Source: an uncultured Clostridia bacterium (GTDB lineage: Bacteria; Bacillota; Clostridia; Christensenellales; Borkfalkiaceae). Taken from it: 37,567 nt of DNA. The position numbers and the translations under genes are program-made. The notes below the pieces were generated by a model that was not told the origin of the DNA, did not search any database, and was given only the letters and a program-made list of their open reading frames with translations. Location of the stretch: NCBI GenBank assembly GCA_944368155.1, contig CALVWW010000010.1, positions 1 to 37,567 on the forward strand. The letters run 5' to 3'. Shown piece by piece: positions 8,094-17,139 of the stretch. The stretch's first letter is position 1, and each line of letters opens with the position of its first letter.

Positions 8094-8587
8094 AACGTCC
8101 CTCTTGCTTTGTTTATTTTGTTTATTTATAAATTTATATAGTGATATTATTAATAGGAGCTGTGGAAATATGGATAACTTATATTTCCGGCTCCTTCAAA
8201 TGACCGATTACAGCAATATAATAGCAAATAAAGAGGCAAAAAGCAAGTAAATGAGCTTTTTAAAGGTGTTGAGAAAGTAAAATTTTGGGTTGATAACTCT
8301 GTTGGCAATTTGTTGAAAAAATTTGAGACGGGTGGATAAAATTTTGTCGGAACGAGTAGGAAAAAGAAGTATTATAAGTTTTTTATGTGCAGTTTATACA
8401 AAAATTTTCGGGTTATCCACAAAGTAACACCGATGTTGAAAAAGTTTTATACAATTTAAAGTCTGCAAAATATAGTCAAAATCTGCCGGTTCACGCTTGA
8501 AATGGAGAAGAAATAGTGATATAATCGTTAAAGAATATCAAAACTTTATAAATTTTTAAACAGAGTTATCAACTCTTCGGAGATATT
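8094..8587. other. oriC: Candidate oriC segment between dnaN and rsmG
   Basis: Noncoding AT-rich gap between divergent genes. A perfect DnaA box TTATCCACA lies at 8413-8421. One-mismatch boxes lie at 8331-8339 (GGTGGATAA) and 8169-8177 (TATGGATAA). Gene direction switches here, as expected at an origin. Two further gaps (9980-10280, 11760-12260) also carry box-like sequences, so the exact origin is uncertain. Confidence 0.5.
8413..8421 (+). promoter_or_regulatory. Perfect DnaA box
   Basis: TTATCCACA, identical to the high-affinity DnaA binding consensus, in the gap between dnaN and rsmG. Confidence 0.65.
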
Positions 8588-9265
8588 TTGCAGTTTAAAG
8601 ACGATTTTTTGCCTTGCAAAGGGGCAGAGGAAAAGCTTGAAGAGTTCTTCGGGCTTGTAACAGAATACAATAAAAAGGTAAATCTCACAAGCATAACAGA
8701 AAGAGATGAGTTCTTTGTAAAGCATATCTGGGACAGTCTCGCCGGCCAGAAATATTTCGGTTTCGGAGCCGACGCCGCGGAAGTGGGTTCCGGCGGCGGT
8801 TTTCCCTCCATTCCTCTCAAAATATGCCGCCCCGACATAAAGTTCACTCTGATTGAGAGCGTGAACAAAAAGTGCGTATTTTTGGAAAAGGCCGCAGAGG
8901 AGCTCGGACTTGAAAATGTCAAAGTACTCAATCTGCGGGCTGAGGACGCAGGAAAGGGAAGTTTGCGCGAAAAGTTCGACGTGTGCTGCGCCCGTGCCGT
9001 GGCGCGCCTCAATACACTGCTTGAATACTGCGCTCCTCTCGTAAAAACGGGCGGAAGTTTTGTTGCTTACAAGGGCATAGCTGACGACGAGGTCAAAGAA
9101 GCCGTGCATGCGGCGGCGGTGCTCGGAATGAAACTTGAAACTTTTGAAAGATATGAATTGCCCGGGGATATGGGGGCGCGCAGCATAGTTGTATACAAAA
9201 AAGTAAAACCCACGCCCGCAAAATATCCTCGCGGACAGGGAAGAGAAAGGAGATGCCCGCTTTGA
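8588..9265 (+). CDS. rsmG: 16S rRNA (guanine-N7) methyltransferase RsmG
   Basis: 225 residues from a TTG start at 8588 preceded by GGAG. Family signatures are NLTSITERDEFFVKHIWDSL (about residues 32-51), the SAM-binding EVGSGGGFPSIPLKI, IESVNKKCVFL and the CARAVARL segment. The enzyme methylates a guanine in the 530 loop of 16S rRNA; loss gives low-level streptomycin resistance in other bacteria. It reads away from dnaN. The next gene overlaps its stop, so the two are coupled. In many Bacillota the gene lies close to parA and parB, here separated by yyaC and ftsH. Confidence 0.96.
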   Translation: MQFKDDFLPCKGAEEKLEEFFGLVTEYNKKVNLTSITERDEFFVKHIWDSLAGQKYFGFGADAAEVGSGGGFPSIPLKICRPDIKFTLIESVNKKCVFLEKAAEELGLENVKVLNLRAEDAGKGSLREKFDVCCARAVARLNTLLEYCAPLVKTGGSFVAYKGIADDEVKEAVHAAAVLGMKLETFERYELPGDMGARSIVVYKKVKPTPAKYPRGQGRERRCPL

Positions 9266-9717
9266 GAGAGAAAACTTGCGCTTTTACCGGGCACAGGGAG
9301 CTTTTCTCTGATTTTGACCGTGAACTTTTAGAGCGCGTCACCGAGAGCCTCATCAGGCGCGGAATATGTACTTTTTTGTGCGGCATGGCGCGCGGCTTTG
9401 ATTTGGTTGCGGGGGAAACCGTGTTAAAGCTCAGGGGAAAGTATAAAAATGTCAGACTGATAGCCTGCATTCCGTATGAAGGGCAGGCCGATTACTTCTC
9501 CTCCTCCGACAGGGAGAGATATGAAAATATTTTGAGTTTTTGTGATGAAAAACGCGTTTTTGCTGCTGAATATAACCGTTTTTGCATGTTTGCCAGAGAC
9601 AGATACCTGGTCGACAACTGCAGCACTCTTGTGTGCTACCTGAGAAAAAATAAAGGGGGCACATACTATACAGTCAACTATGCTAAAAGAACGGGCGTGA
9701 AAATAATCGAAATCTGA
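9262..9717 (+). CDS. SLOG/DUF1273-family (YspA-like) nucleotide-binding protein
   Basis: About 151 residues. The pattern CAFTGHREL, LCGMARGFDLVAGE and LIACIPYEGQADYFSSSDRERYENIL is typical of DUF1273/YspA proteins, a branch of the SLOG superfamily of Rossmann-like nucleotide sensors; the biochemical role is not known. I prefer TTG at 9262 as start: AAAGGAG (9246-9252) is then 9 bases away and the start overlaps the rsmG stop as TTGA. The ATG at 9253 touches the ribosome site directly and would add three residues. Likely cotranscribed with rsmG. It ends at 9717 and a terminator follows at 9775. Confidence 0.85.
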   Translation: MREKTCAFTGHRELFSDFDRELLERVTESLIRRGICTFLCGMARGFDLVAGETVLKLRGKYKNVRLIACIPYEGQADYFSSSDRERYENILSFCDEKRVFAAEYNRFCMFARDRYLVDNCSTLVCYLRKNKGGTYYTVNYAKRTGVKIIEI

Positions 9718-9722
9718 TTGAA

Positions 9723-9738
9723 AGTTTGACGTGAAACA
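9723..9738 (+). promoter_or_regulatory. parS-like site
   Basis: AGTTTGACGTGAAACA matches 14 of 16 bases of the parS consensus TGTTTCACGTGAAACA. It lies 5 bases after a stop codon. Confidence 0.5.
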
Positions 9739-9774
9739 ATTGATTTATCTGCGGCATATATTGCTGTCAATTAC

Positions 9775-9813
9775 AAAAAAAACAGGGGCGCAGGGTGCAC
9801 TCCTGTTTTTTTA
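9775..9813 (+). terminator. Intrinsic terminator after the SLOG gene
   Basis: AAAACAGG/CCTGTTTT stem with a GC-rich loop, followed by a T run ending at 9812. It ends the rsmG operon. Confidence 0.75.
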
Positions 9814-10482
9814 GTTATTTATCTTGTTATTTCGGGCATATTGCGGCGTCAATTTTATTGTTGCCGTTTATATAATTGAAAAAGTCGTTTCCTTTGATAA
9901 ATCTTCTTACTTTTGTTAAAAGTTACTCTTTCGATATAAAATTTCAGTCCTTTATGGCTGTATTATGTTTGAATTTCAGTTATTGTATAAGTGCCTGCAT
10001 TCTTTGTTTGTCAAAATATTAACTAAAATTACATGGCATATATGGCCTTTTTATTACAAAATCAATTAATCAAAGCGTTAAATTTTGAGTTAAAATTTAC
10101 ATAAATTTGTTATTTATTTTCATTTATATTGTTTTTATGTCAATTTTATCAATTTATGTGGATTAATCTTCAAAATATCATTATTTAACAGTCAAATATT
10201 ACCTTATAAATGTAGATTGACCTATATATATAGTCGAATTAACAGAAGTTTTCAACATTTCAACAGTGTTTTCCACAGAATTATCTTAGCCGGGTATCAA
10301 TAGCTTGAACCTGATTTAAAGCGGGCATTTCACATCGTCGAAGCACTCTTTGCAGTGCAAGGCAGTCAAGGTTACCCATCTTCCTTGCCTTGCACGGTGA
10401 TTATCCTCTTTCCAAAAAATTTTTGATATTCTCAGTATGTTTTTTGCTTTGTTTTATATATTCAGCCTTTCATTTTATAGTT
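9814..10482. other. AT-rich noncoding region with DnaA-box-like sites
   Basis: No gene. 9980-10250 is very AT-rich, like a DNA-unwinding element. TGTGGATTA (10157-10165) and TTTTCCACA (10269-10277) are each one base from a DnaA box. A fragment of the dispersed element (GATTTAAAGCGGGCAT, 10313-10328) and a 10-bp inverted repeat (GTGCAAGGCA/TGCCTTGCAC, about 10356-10395) follow. Confidence 0.4.
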
Positions 10483-11058
10483 TTAAGCTTCGCTTACATC
10501 TTCATTCAGAATGCTCTTCTGCAGGTTGTCCATTATATAAGTCGAAACTCCCTCTGCGATTATATTTGCCATTCTGTATACGATATTCAGGCGTGTCGCA
10601 GAAAGAATTGAAAGGTTGAATACCGATTTCTCTGCTATGATTCCTATAATTGAGACGTCGCCCACTCTTGCAAGCTTTTTGTTCGCACCGCTTCCCGGTT
10701 TCACGCCGTGTTTGCAAATTCTTATAAGTCCGATATCACCTGCGTTCCCCACAGCAGCGTCGATTGCAATCACAGGATTGTCCGGATGTGTGCTTTTAAT
10801 AAATTGGTTCAGGTATTTTACTTCATGAGCGGTAATAGGTTTTGAAAGTGTGCCGTATATATAACAATTGAGTCCGCGAAGTTTTTCTTTAAGCAGAGTG
10901 CCTACAATCGGCCCGAGACTGTCGCCGATTGATAAATCACTGCCTATACATATTACCACCGGTGCTCCGCTGTGTGAAGGCAGTACCTTTTTCAGTGCAA
11001 TAACAGTTCCGCTCGGTGCAAGGCTGTTATATAGATTGAATGAATATTCCGTCTGCAT
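10483..11058 (-). CDS. yyaC: YyaC-family sporulation protein (GPR-like fold)
   Basis: 191 residues. The segments VVICIGSDLSIGDSLGPIVG, YIYGTLSKPITAHEV and VIAIDAAVGNAGDIG match the YyaC/DUF1256 family, related in fold to the germination protease GPR and known from spore formers; its substrate is not established. In Bacillus subtilis yyaC also lies near parA/parB, so the location fits. It reads towards the origin-proximal gap, opposite to its neighbours. Slightly AT-rich composition, no obvious terminator after it. Confidence 0.9.
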   Translation of the reverse strand: MQTEYSFNLYNSLAPSGTVIALKKVLPSHSGAPVVICIGSDLSIGDSLGPIVGTLLKEKLRGLNCYIYGTLSKPITAHEVKYLNQFIKSTHPDNPVIAIDAAVGNAGDIGLIRICKHGVKPGSGANKKLARVGDVSIIGIIAEKSVFNLSILSATRLNIVYRMANIIAEGVSTYIMDNLQKSILNEDVSEA

Positions 11059-11666
11059 TTAATTACCTCTAAGCGGTATCGGATATTACCATATTTCGAT
11101 TTTGGTTTTGTTTTTACCTTTTAGTTTTTGACGCTCTTTGCTCTGAATATACATGTTCAGGAGTGTTTTTCAGCAAAGCGTTTAAAGTTATTTATAAATT
11201 AATGCATAGTTATGTTTACTAAAACTTATTAAATTTTGCCATTTCTGAATAGTTATATTTTCATTTTAATATAGATATAACTGATTCGTTAAATTGCTTT
11301 GGCTTATATGACTGTCATTCCGTTTTGTAATGTTTAATAAGCTTTTATAGTGTTCCGGTTTGACTTTCTGTATACACACAGGCTGCTTAAGTATGTTATG
11401 ATTTTTGCTTGATATAATAGCAAACGGGAGGAGGAGTCAGAAATATCCTTCATTTGTCTGAGCGTCAGTCATCAACTCAGCTATACATATCCGAGTTTAT
11501 TTTGACCCAAATTTTAATTCAAATAATAGTTATGTTTTGTTAGGCGCATTTGAACGGTTCTTAAATGAATTTTGCTGCGTTTGCAGATGTTTTCCTTGAA
11601 TATAATTTAATATATTAAATGTTTCAATTTGTAACACTGTGGCAAATGTCGGTTTTTAATTATTCA

Positions 11667-11714
11667 TGCTGATTAGGTGGCGCATACATGTGCTGATTGA
11701 GTGGCGCATGCATG
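11667..11714 (+). repeat. Tandem 24-bp repeat with GTGGCGCAT core
   Basis: Two adjacent 24-base units (11667-11690 and 11691-11714) match at 21 of 24 positions; both begin TGCTGATT and contain GTGGCGCAT. An inverted partial copy (GATGCGCCACT) lies at 11749-11759. Iteron-like. Confidence 0.6.
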
Positions 11715-12043
11715 TTAAGCATTAATATTGCCGGCGCATATTATTTTTGATGCGCCACTTGGAGCAAGCGCCTGTTTATGTACTTATTAACATCGAATTC
11801 CACAATTTATCAACATTTCAACATTCATTGATTTTATCATTTGTTGTCAGTGGAGGAGGTTTACTTAGATTTTATTAACAATTTAAGCCGTACTTATGCA
11901 TTTTTATCATGATATTACGAAATTGTTGATAGTTAACTGAATTTTTATCAACATTATACACTTTATTTTTGCCTATAGTCGGTATCTCTTCCACATTGAT
12001 TATTCAATTTTATCCACTGATTTAAGAAAATTTAAGCGTTTAA

Positions 12044-12059
12044 CGTTTCACGTGAAACA
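12044..12059 (+). promoter_or_regulatory. parS: parS-like site (perfect palindromic core)
   Basis: CGTTTCACGTGAAACA: 15 of 16 parS positions, with a perfect 14-base palindrome. Probable ParB loading site 3.8 kb upstream of parB. Confidence 0.8.
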
Positions 12060-12086
12060 TTATTAAGTAAAAAATTAATTGCTTAA

Positions 12087-12102
12087 TGTTTCCCGTGAAA
12101 CA
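12087..12102 (+). promoter_or_regulatory. parS: parS-like site
   Basis: TGTTTCCCGTGAAACA: 15 of 16 parS positions, 43 bases after the previous site. It is the exact reverse complement of the site at 14968. Confidence 0.7.
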
Positions 12103-12312
12103 CTAAATTAGCAAAATATACCATTGGCGCATGGTAAATTGTGCCATAAATTTGGCATTTTACGAATAAATAAACGGTATAAAAACACCGTGACAACTCA
12201 ATAAAAATTGCGTGAAGAGGCCTAAATTTATGCTAAATACTTGAAAATATTTCCACAATATGCTAAAATTATTTACAGGTTAATGTATTTGATTCAGATT
12301 ATATTAATCTTT

Positions 12313-12350
12313 TTAGCGCTCTGTTTATTTAATGGCGCTAAGAGTTTTTT
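12313..12350 (+). terminator. Terminator-like hairpin in noncoding region
   Basis: TTAGCGC (12313-12319) and GCGCTAA (12335-12341) followed by GAG and six T. No gene ends before it, so it could end a small RNA transcribed from the 11760-12300 gap. Confidence 0.45.
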
Positions 12351-12493
12351 ATGCTGAAGTCAATTTTTAGTATAATTCTTAAAGCACGCCGCTGATTGTA
12401 GTCCGAACTGTTGCAGGCGGAGTGTTGTGATAGTCGGAAATTTTTGCCGTATGGCGGCATTAATTTCGTTTTATTAATGATAAATCAGAGGTG

Positions 12494-12517
12494 ATTTAAA
12501 GCCTCTGAGACAGAATT
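12494..12517 (+). repeat. 24-nt repeat, left copy flanking ftsH-parA-parB
   Basis: 24 bases centred on GCCTCTGAGACAGAATT. An exact reverse-complement copy lies at 16986-17009 after parB; a shorter diverged copy lies at about 17059-17072. Confidence 0.6.
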
Positions 12518-12632
12518 AACTGTAATAATTGCGGCGATTTCGATTATTATTCCGGCTCAGGCCCTAATTTTGCTTTTCTCTTCTGGTTATTTTATTTGAC
12601 CGGGATTGGCAATTATATGCATGACTTGGATA

Positions 12633-12658
12633 TATGACAATTAGGCTTATTTGTCATA
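12633..12658. promoter_or_regulatory. Operator-like palindrome upstream of ftsH
   Basis: TATGACAA (12633-12640) and TTGTCATA (12651-12658) are perfect 8-base arms with a 10-base spacer, about 310 bases before ftsH. The binding protein is unknown. Confidence 0.35.
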
Positions 12659-12967
12659 GCTGCAATCATAGCCCCTTCTAAAGGCCTTAAATGAGTTTTA
12701 AGCCTGTTGTATCGCTTTTACCTATTGTTGGTGACAGAGAGGGAGGGGGAGATATTCATTAATTTTACAGTGCGTGTATGCTATTATTTCTACGCGCGCG
12801 CGACATAATAATATAATAGAAGATATAATGGCGGTTTTTGAATCTGCCTTGATATAGAGCGGATATGCTGTGCGCTGCATTAATTGCGGGCAATTTAATG
12901 GGCGCATAATCATATTTGCACAATAACTAAACATCATTAGGAAGTTTTCTTCCCGAAGGAGCAAATT

Positions 12968-14950
12968 TTGAGTAAAAAAAGTAGAATTGTGATGTGGGTG
13001 GTCATTGCACTGCTTGTTGTTGCAGTTATAGCGGTAGTAATTGCCACTAGTCTCGACAGGGGCACAGCCATCAACTATACTCAGTTCCGAGAGTATACAA
13101 ATAACTATGTGTACTCTGTCAAAAACGATGACGGCCCTATTGTGACCGACGGTCACGTTCAGGTATATGTTCTCGACGATGAAGGTAACCGCACCGAACA
13201 GACTACGACGGTGGAAACATCACGCGTAATCGAGCGCATGAATATCAGTCAGTATTCAGTTACGGCGTATGCCATGAACGGCACAGTTTATACGCTCACG
13301 TCGCGCTCTTATTACAGCGGTGATTCGGCTGATGTGAATATGTGGGCAGACGCGGGAATTGCAATTGAATTCGCCAACCCCAATTCAGGCAGCTATTTGT
13401 CGTCGATAATAACCGTAGGCGGACTTATACTTCTGTGCGTAGTGTTCTGGCTTATTATCCGCTCGACGGCGGGCGGCGCAGGGCGCACAATGTCGTTTGC
13501 AAAGAGTAAGGCGCGCATTTCAACTAATATAAAAGTGCGCTTTACCGATGTTGCAGGCGCAGAAGAAGAGAAGCTTGAACTTGCTGAGGTTGTTGAATTT
13601 TTAAAACAACCCAAAAAGTTTTCAGACTTGGGCGCACGCATCCCTAAGGGCGTGTTGCTTGTCGGCCCTCCGGGCACAGGTAAAACGCTGTTCGCAAAGG
13701 CGGTTGCAGGCGAAGCCGGAGTTCCGTTCTTCTCTGTTTCCGGTTCCGATTTCGTTGAAATGTATGTTGGCGTAGGCGCTTCAAGGGTGCGCGATTTGTT
13801 TGATATGGCAAAAAAGAATCAGCCCTGTATTATATTCGTCGATGAAATCGACGCCGTAGGCAGACACAGAGGCGCAGGCCTTGGCGGCGGAAATGACGAG
13901 CGCGAGCAGACGCTCAACCAGATACTCGTTCAGATGGACGGCTTTGAATCGAATGAGGGCGTAATAGTAATGGCGGCGACAAACCGCGCCGATATACTTG
14001 ACCCCGCGCTCATGCGTCCCGGCCGTTTCGACAGACAGATATATGTGAACCTTCCCGACGTGCGCGGCAGAGAGCAGATACTCAAAGTGCATGCCCGCAA
14101 CAAGCCGCTTTCGCCCGACGTCAACTTCAAAACAATTGCAAGAATTACCAGCGGCTTTTCCGGTGCTGACCTTGCAAACCTTCTTAACGAGGCTGCAATT
14201 CTCGCCGCAAGAGCCAACAAGAAGTTTATAGGCAATCAGGAGCTCTATGAGGGCGTAAACAAAGTTCTCATGGGTCCCCAGAAGAAGAGCAGAATAGTAA
14301 CTGAGAGCGATAAGCGTATAACTGCATATCATGAGGCGGGACACGCGATTGTCGCACGCAAATGCAAGCATTGCGACCCCGTTCAGGAAGTTTCGATTAT
14401 TCCCCGCGGCAATGCCGCAGGCTATACAATGACGAGGCCTGATAACGACGACGCGCATATGTCGCGCGAGAAGATTAAAGACTTCATCTGTATGGCTCTC
14501 GGCGGCAGGGTTGCCGAGGAGCTTGTAATAAAAGATATAACCACAGGCGCGTCAAACGACCTTGAGCGAGTTACCGAGATGGCTAAAAAGATGGTAACCG
14601 AGTGGGGCATGTCTGAAAAGCTCGGACTTATGACGTACGGCAGCAATACACAGACGGTATTCCTCGGCAAAGATATGGAGACTCATAACACGTACAGTGA
14701 AGAGACGGCCAAGATAATCGACGAGGAAATGCACAGCATCATAGATACCGCACATGACCGTGCAGTAAACATTCTCACCGAAAACCGAGCCGTACTCGAT
14801 AATATGGCAAGGGTACTCATTGAGAAAGAGACAATTTACGCCGAGGAAGTGGATATGCTCATGGAAGGCAAGAGCCATACCGAGGTTATACAGTATATGG
14901 ACGAACAGGATTCATCCAGAGCGGAAAATCCTTTTAAGAGATACGAGTAA
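12968..14950 (+). CDS. ftsH: ATP-dependent zinc metalloprotease FtsH
   Basis: 660 residues from a TTG start at 12968 with AAGGAG 7 bases upstream. A first membrane segment lies at about residues 7-27, an extracytoplasmic domain follows, and the second membrane segment is at about 140-160. The AAA module has Walker A GPPGTGKT (233-240), Walker [10 protein letters not shown], and the second region of homology [19 protein letters not shown]. The zinc site is HEAGH (455-459). FtsH degrades membrane and regulatory proteins at the inner membrane. Here it directly precedes parA, with a strong hairpin in between. Confidence 0.97.
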   Translation: MSKKSRIVMWVVIALLVVAVIAVVIATSLDRGTAINYTQFREYTNNYVYSVKNDDGPIVTDGHVQVYVLDDEGNRTEQTTTVETSRVIERMNISQYSVTAYAMNGTVYTLTSRSYYSGDSADVNMWADAGIAIEFANPNSGSYLSSIITVGGLILLCVVFWLIIRSTAGGAGRTMSFAKSKARISTNIKVRFTDVAGAEEEKLELAEVVEFLKQPKKFSDLGARIPKGVLLVGPPGTGKTLFAKAVAGEAGVPFFSVSGSDFVEMYVGVGASRVRDLFDMAKKNQPCIIFVDEIDAVGRHRGAGLGGGNDEREQTLNQILVQMDGFESNEGVIVMAATNRADILDPALMRPGRFDRQIYVNLPDVRGREQILKVHARNKPLSPDVNFKTIARITSGFSGADLANLLNEAAILAARANKKFIGNQELYEGVNKVLMGPQKKSRIVTESDKRITAYHEAGHAIVARKCKHCDPVQEVSIIPRGNAAGYTMTRPDNDDAHMSREKIKDFICMALGGRVAEELVIKDITTGASNDLERVTEMAKKMVTEWGMSEKLGLMTYGSNTQTVFLGKDMETHNTYSEETAKIIDEEMHSIIDTAHDRAVNILTENRAVLDNMARVLIEKETIYAEEVDMLMEGKSHTEVIQYMDEQDSSRAENPFKRYE

Positions 14951-14957
14951 GTCGTAT

Positions 14958-14993
14958 GCGGCGAAAATGTTTCACGGGAAACATTTTCGCCGC
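14958..14993 (+). promoter_or_regulatory. parS: parS-like site embedded in a perfect hairpin after ftsH
   Basis: TGTTTCACGGGAAACA (14968-14983) matches 15 of 16 parS bases. It is the centre of a perfect inverted repeat with 16-base arms (14958-14973 and 14978-14993, arm GCGGCGAAAATGTTTC). In RNA this would fold as a strong hairpin between ftsH and parA, but no T run follows, so it is a poor classical terminator. It may serve both as ParB site and RNA structure. Confidence 0.7.
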
Positions 14994-15010
14994 CTTAAAA
15001 CGGGGGCAAT

Positions 15011-15772
15011 ATGGCAAAAGTAGTATCATTCACAAATAAGAAGGGGGGCGTAGGAAAGACTACCACGGTAGTAAATATGGCGGCTTACTGTGCAGATTTC
15101 GGTAAGCGTATGCTGCTTATCGACCTTGATTCGCAGGGCAACGCCACCACAGGCATGGGTTTTTCAAAGAGCGCTCTTAAAAAGTCAGTTTATAACGTTC
15201 TAATCGAAGAAGAGAAGGTTTCGGCAAATATTCTGCCCACGCAGGTGCCGCTTCTCGATATTCTTCCTGCAAACGTAGACCTTACCGGCGCGGAAGTGGA
15301 GCTGGTATATAAGCGTAACCGCGACAGAATATTAAAGACCGCTTTAGAAGAGGTAAAAGACAAATACGACTACATATTTATCGATTGTCCGCCTTCATTG
15401 GGACTGCTTACAATAAATGCATGGGCGGCCTCAGATTCGCTTATAATACCCCTTCAGAGCGAATATTACGCCCTTGAAGGCGTAAGCCAGCTCATGAATA
15501 CCATCTCTATGGTAAAACAGCATCTTAACCCTCAGTTGACCATTGAGGGTGTCGTAATCACAATGTATGGCGGCAGAGCGACGGTTTCAAAGCAGATAGC
15601 CGCCGAAATCAAGAAGTTCTTCAAAAGTAAATTATACGAAATTATTATTCCCCGCAATGTGCGTCTCTCTGAAGCGCCCAGTCACGGCAAGCCTATACTT
15701 CTTCATGACCCTAAATGTATAGGCGCACGCGCATATAAGGCGCTTACTGAGGAGTTTTTATCAAAGCAGTGA
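15011..15772 (+). CDS. parA: Chromosome-partitioning ATPase ParA/Soj
   Basis: 253 residues. The deviant Walker A motif KKGGVGKTT (residues 10-18) and the LIDLDSQGNATTG segment define the ParA/Soj family; FIDCPPSLGLLT and the C-terminal PRNVRLSEAPSHGKPI are also typical. Soj moves ParB-parS complexes and in Bacillus regulates DnaA. It starts 60 bases after ftsH, behind the parS-containing hairpin, and parB follows after 99 bases. The gap to parB contains a GC-rich palindrome (GGCCCCGGGCC type, about 15782-15793) but no clear terminator. Confidence 0.97.
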   Translation: MAKVVSFTNKKGGVGKTTTVVNMAAYCADFGKRMLLIDLDSQGNATTGMGFSKSALKKSVYNVLIEEEKVSANILPTQVPLLDILPANVDLTGAEVELVYKRNRDRILKTALEEVKDKYDYIFIDCPPSLGLLTINAWAASDSLIIPLQSEYYALEGVSQLMNTISMVKQHLNPQLTIEGVVITMYGGRATVSKQIAAEIKKFFKSKLYEIIIPRNVRLSEAPSHGKPILLHDPKCIGARAYKALTEEFLSKQ

Positions 15773-15871
15773 TTTATTGCGGCCCGGGGCCGAAAATGCG
15801 GTAACGCAATTATACTGAAAAGCTTGATTGTCGTGCCGCGCAAGGGCAAGTAAATTAAGGAGTGAATGAGT

Positions 15872-16786
15872 ATGGCAAAAGGTTTAGGTAAGGGGCTTGA
15901 GGCTCTTTTTCAGGACACAAATGAGGCATTCGAGCATATCTATGAGAGCGGTAAGCCGTTTGAATATACCGAAGAAGAGCGGAAGAACGCGCAGGACATG
16001 CCTCTCGACAAGATATTTGCTAATCCCAACCAGCCTCGTAAAAATTTTGATGAACAAGCTTTGAAAGAGCTGGCTGATTCAATCAAAAAGCATGGCGTCA
16101 TAATGCCTATCGTCGTTAACGATAACGGCGACGACACCTATATGATTATTGCCGGTGAGAGGCGTTACCGCGCTTCAAAGCTGGCCGGCAATCAGACAAT
16201 ACCTGTAATAATACGCAAGTACAGCGAACGCGAGATAAAAGAGATTTCGCTGATAGAAAATCTGCAGCGTGAAGACCTCAATCCCATTGAAGCCGCAACT
16301 GCAATGAAACAGCTTATGAACGATTATAAGCTTACTCAGGATGAACTTGCAGAACGAATAGGCAAGTCACGTCCGGCGGTTGCCAATACTCTGCGCCTGC
16401 TTACGCTTGCGCCTGAGGTCATAATGTTGGTATCTGAGGGTAAGCTTTCTGCCGGGCACGCGCGCACACTTGTACCGCTTGCGCCCGAGGACCAGGTTAC
16501 CTTTGCAAAGGACGTCGTTAAGAATGCATCCTCTGTCAGGGAGCTTGAAAAGAAAGTACGCGCTTACAATATTCCTCCCGAAGTTATTGAGGAGCGCAAA
16601 AAGAAAAAGCGTGCGCTTGCGTCGATTGAACTTAAAGATTTGGTTGAAAGGATGCGCTTTACATTCCGCACCAAAGTCAGCCTTATAGGCAATGACAAGA
16701 AAGGCAGAATTTACATAGATTACTATTCGCGCGACGACCTCGACAGAATTGCCGAAATTCTCGACATTATTGATAAGCAGAAATAA
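15872..16786 (+). CDS. parB: Chromosome-partitioning CTPase ParB/Spo0J
   Basis: 304 residues from ATG 15872; AAGGAG ends 9 bases before it, a better distance than for the in-frame ATG at 15866. The N-terminus MAKGLGKGLEALF is the ParA-stimulating end. NPNQPRKNFDEQALKELADSI and the CTP-binding GERRYRA (about 95-101) are intact, then ENLQREDLNPIEAA and the helix-turn-helix (TQDELAERIGKSRPAVANTLRLL) that reads parS. The C-terminal region is the dimer domain. It acts on the parS-like sites seen between 9.7 and 21.5 kb. A terminator follows at 16887. Confidence 0.97.
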   Translation: MAKGLGKGLEALFQDTNEAFEHIYESGKPFEYTEEERKNAQDMPLDKIFANPNQPRKNFDEQALKELADSIKKHGVIMPIVVNDNGDDTYMIIAGERRYRASKLAGNQTIPVIIRKYSEREIKEISLIENLQREDLNPIEAATAMKQLMNDYKLTQDELAERIGKSRPAVANTLRLLTLAPEVIMLVSEGKLSAGHARTLVPLAPEDQVTFAKDVVKNASSVRELEKKVRAYNIPPEVIEERKKKKRALASIELKDLVERMRFTFRTKVSLIGNDKKGRIYIDYYSRDDLDRIAEILDIIDKQK

Positions 16787-16886
16787 TGGCCCAAGTTATA
16801 AATCACTATCAGCTGCGTGAATAAGATGACTCGCACGTTCCAAAGTTATTCAGGTTAAAAACTATTTAAAGCTAAAATACAGAATG

Positions 16887-16925
16887 ATATATTTCGGCTC
16901 AACATTCGGCCGAAATATATTTTTA
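16887..16925 (+). terminator. Intrinsic terminator after parB
   Basis: Perfect 12-bp stem ATATATTTCGGC/GCCGAAATATAT (16887-16898 with 16909-16920) with a 10-base loop, followed by a T run. Confidence 0.8.
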
Positions 16926-17139
16926 CCGAAAATTGCGGATAAAATTTTCAAAAAATTTCTGCTAAAACGGCTATAATTTAATAAAAATTCTGTCTCAGAG
17001 GCTTTAAATGACAAAAATTTAATAAAAATGGCCCCAATTTTTGGGTTCGTACATAGCAATTCTGTATCAGAGCCTCAAAATATATGCGGGTTTTGGCTTA
17101 AGTCAGACCGAATTTTTTAAACAGTTTGAAATTTTACAT
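16926..17139. other. Noncoding gap with 24-nt inverted repeat, right copy
   Basis: Holds the exact reverse-complement copy (16986-17009) of the repeat at 12494-12517, and a partial diverged copy at about 17059-17072. The open frame from 17041 to 17139 is upstream extension of the next gene and has no ribosome site. Confidence 0.55.

Larger units (their letters stand above)
11059..12967. other. 1.9-kb AT-rich noncoding region with parS sites, repeats and box-like sequences
   Basis: No gene that I can support; a leftward open frame entering from ftsH (12722-13156) is a shadow. Contents from left to right: two AGGAGG-like stretches (about 11429, 11852) without a following start codon; a 24-bp tandem repeat (11667-11714); DnaA-box-like TTATCAACA (11807-11815, 11945-11953) and TTATCCACT (12010-12018); two parS-like sites; a terminator-like hairpin (12313-12350); a 24-nt repeat (12494-12517) whose inverted copy lies after parB; and a palindrome (12633-12658). 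A candidate origin or centromere region. Confidence 0.5.

Noticed and set aside
11425-11450. Start of a gene after GGGAGGAGGAG
   Set aside because: No ATG, GTG or TTG at a proper distance and no open frame follows.
12722-13156. Leftward open frame of 144 codons entering ftsH
   Set aside because: Overlaps the ftsH start antisense; no family features.
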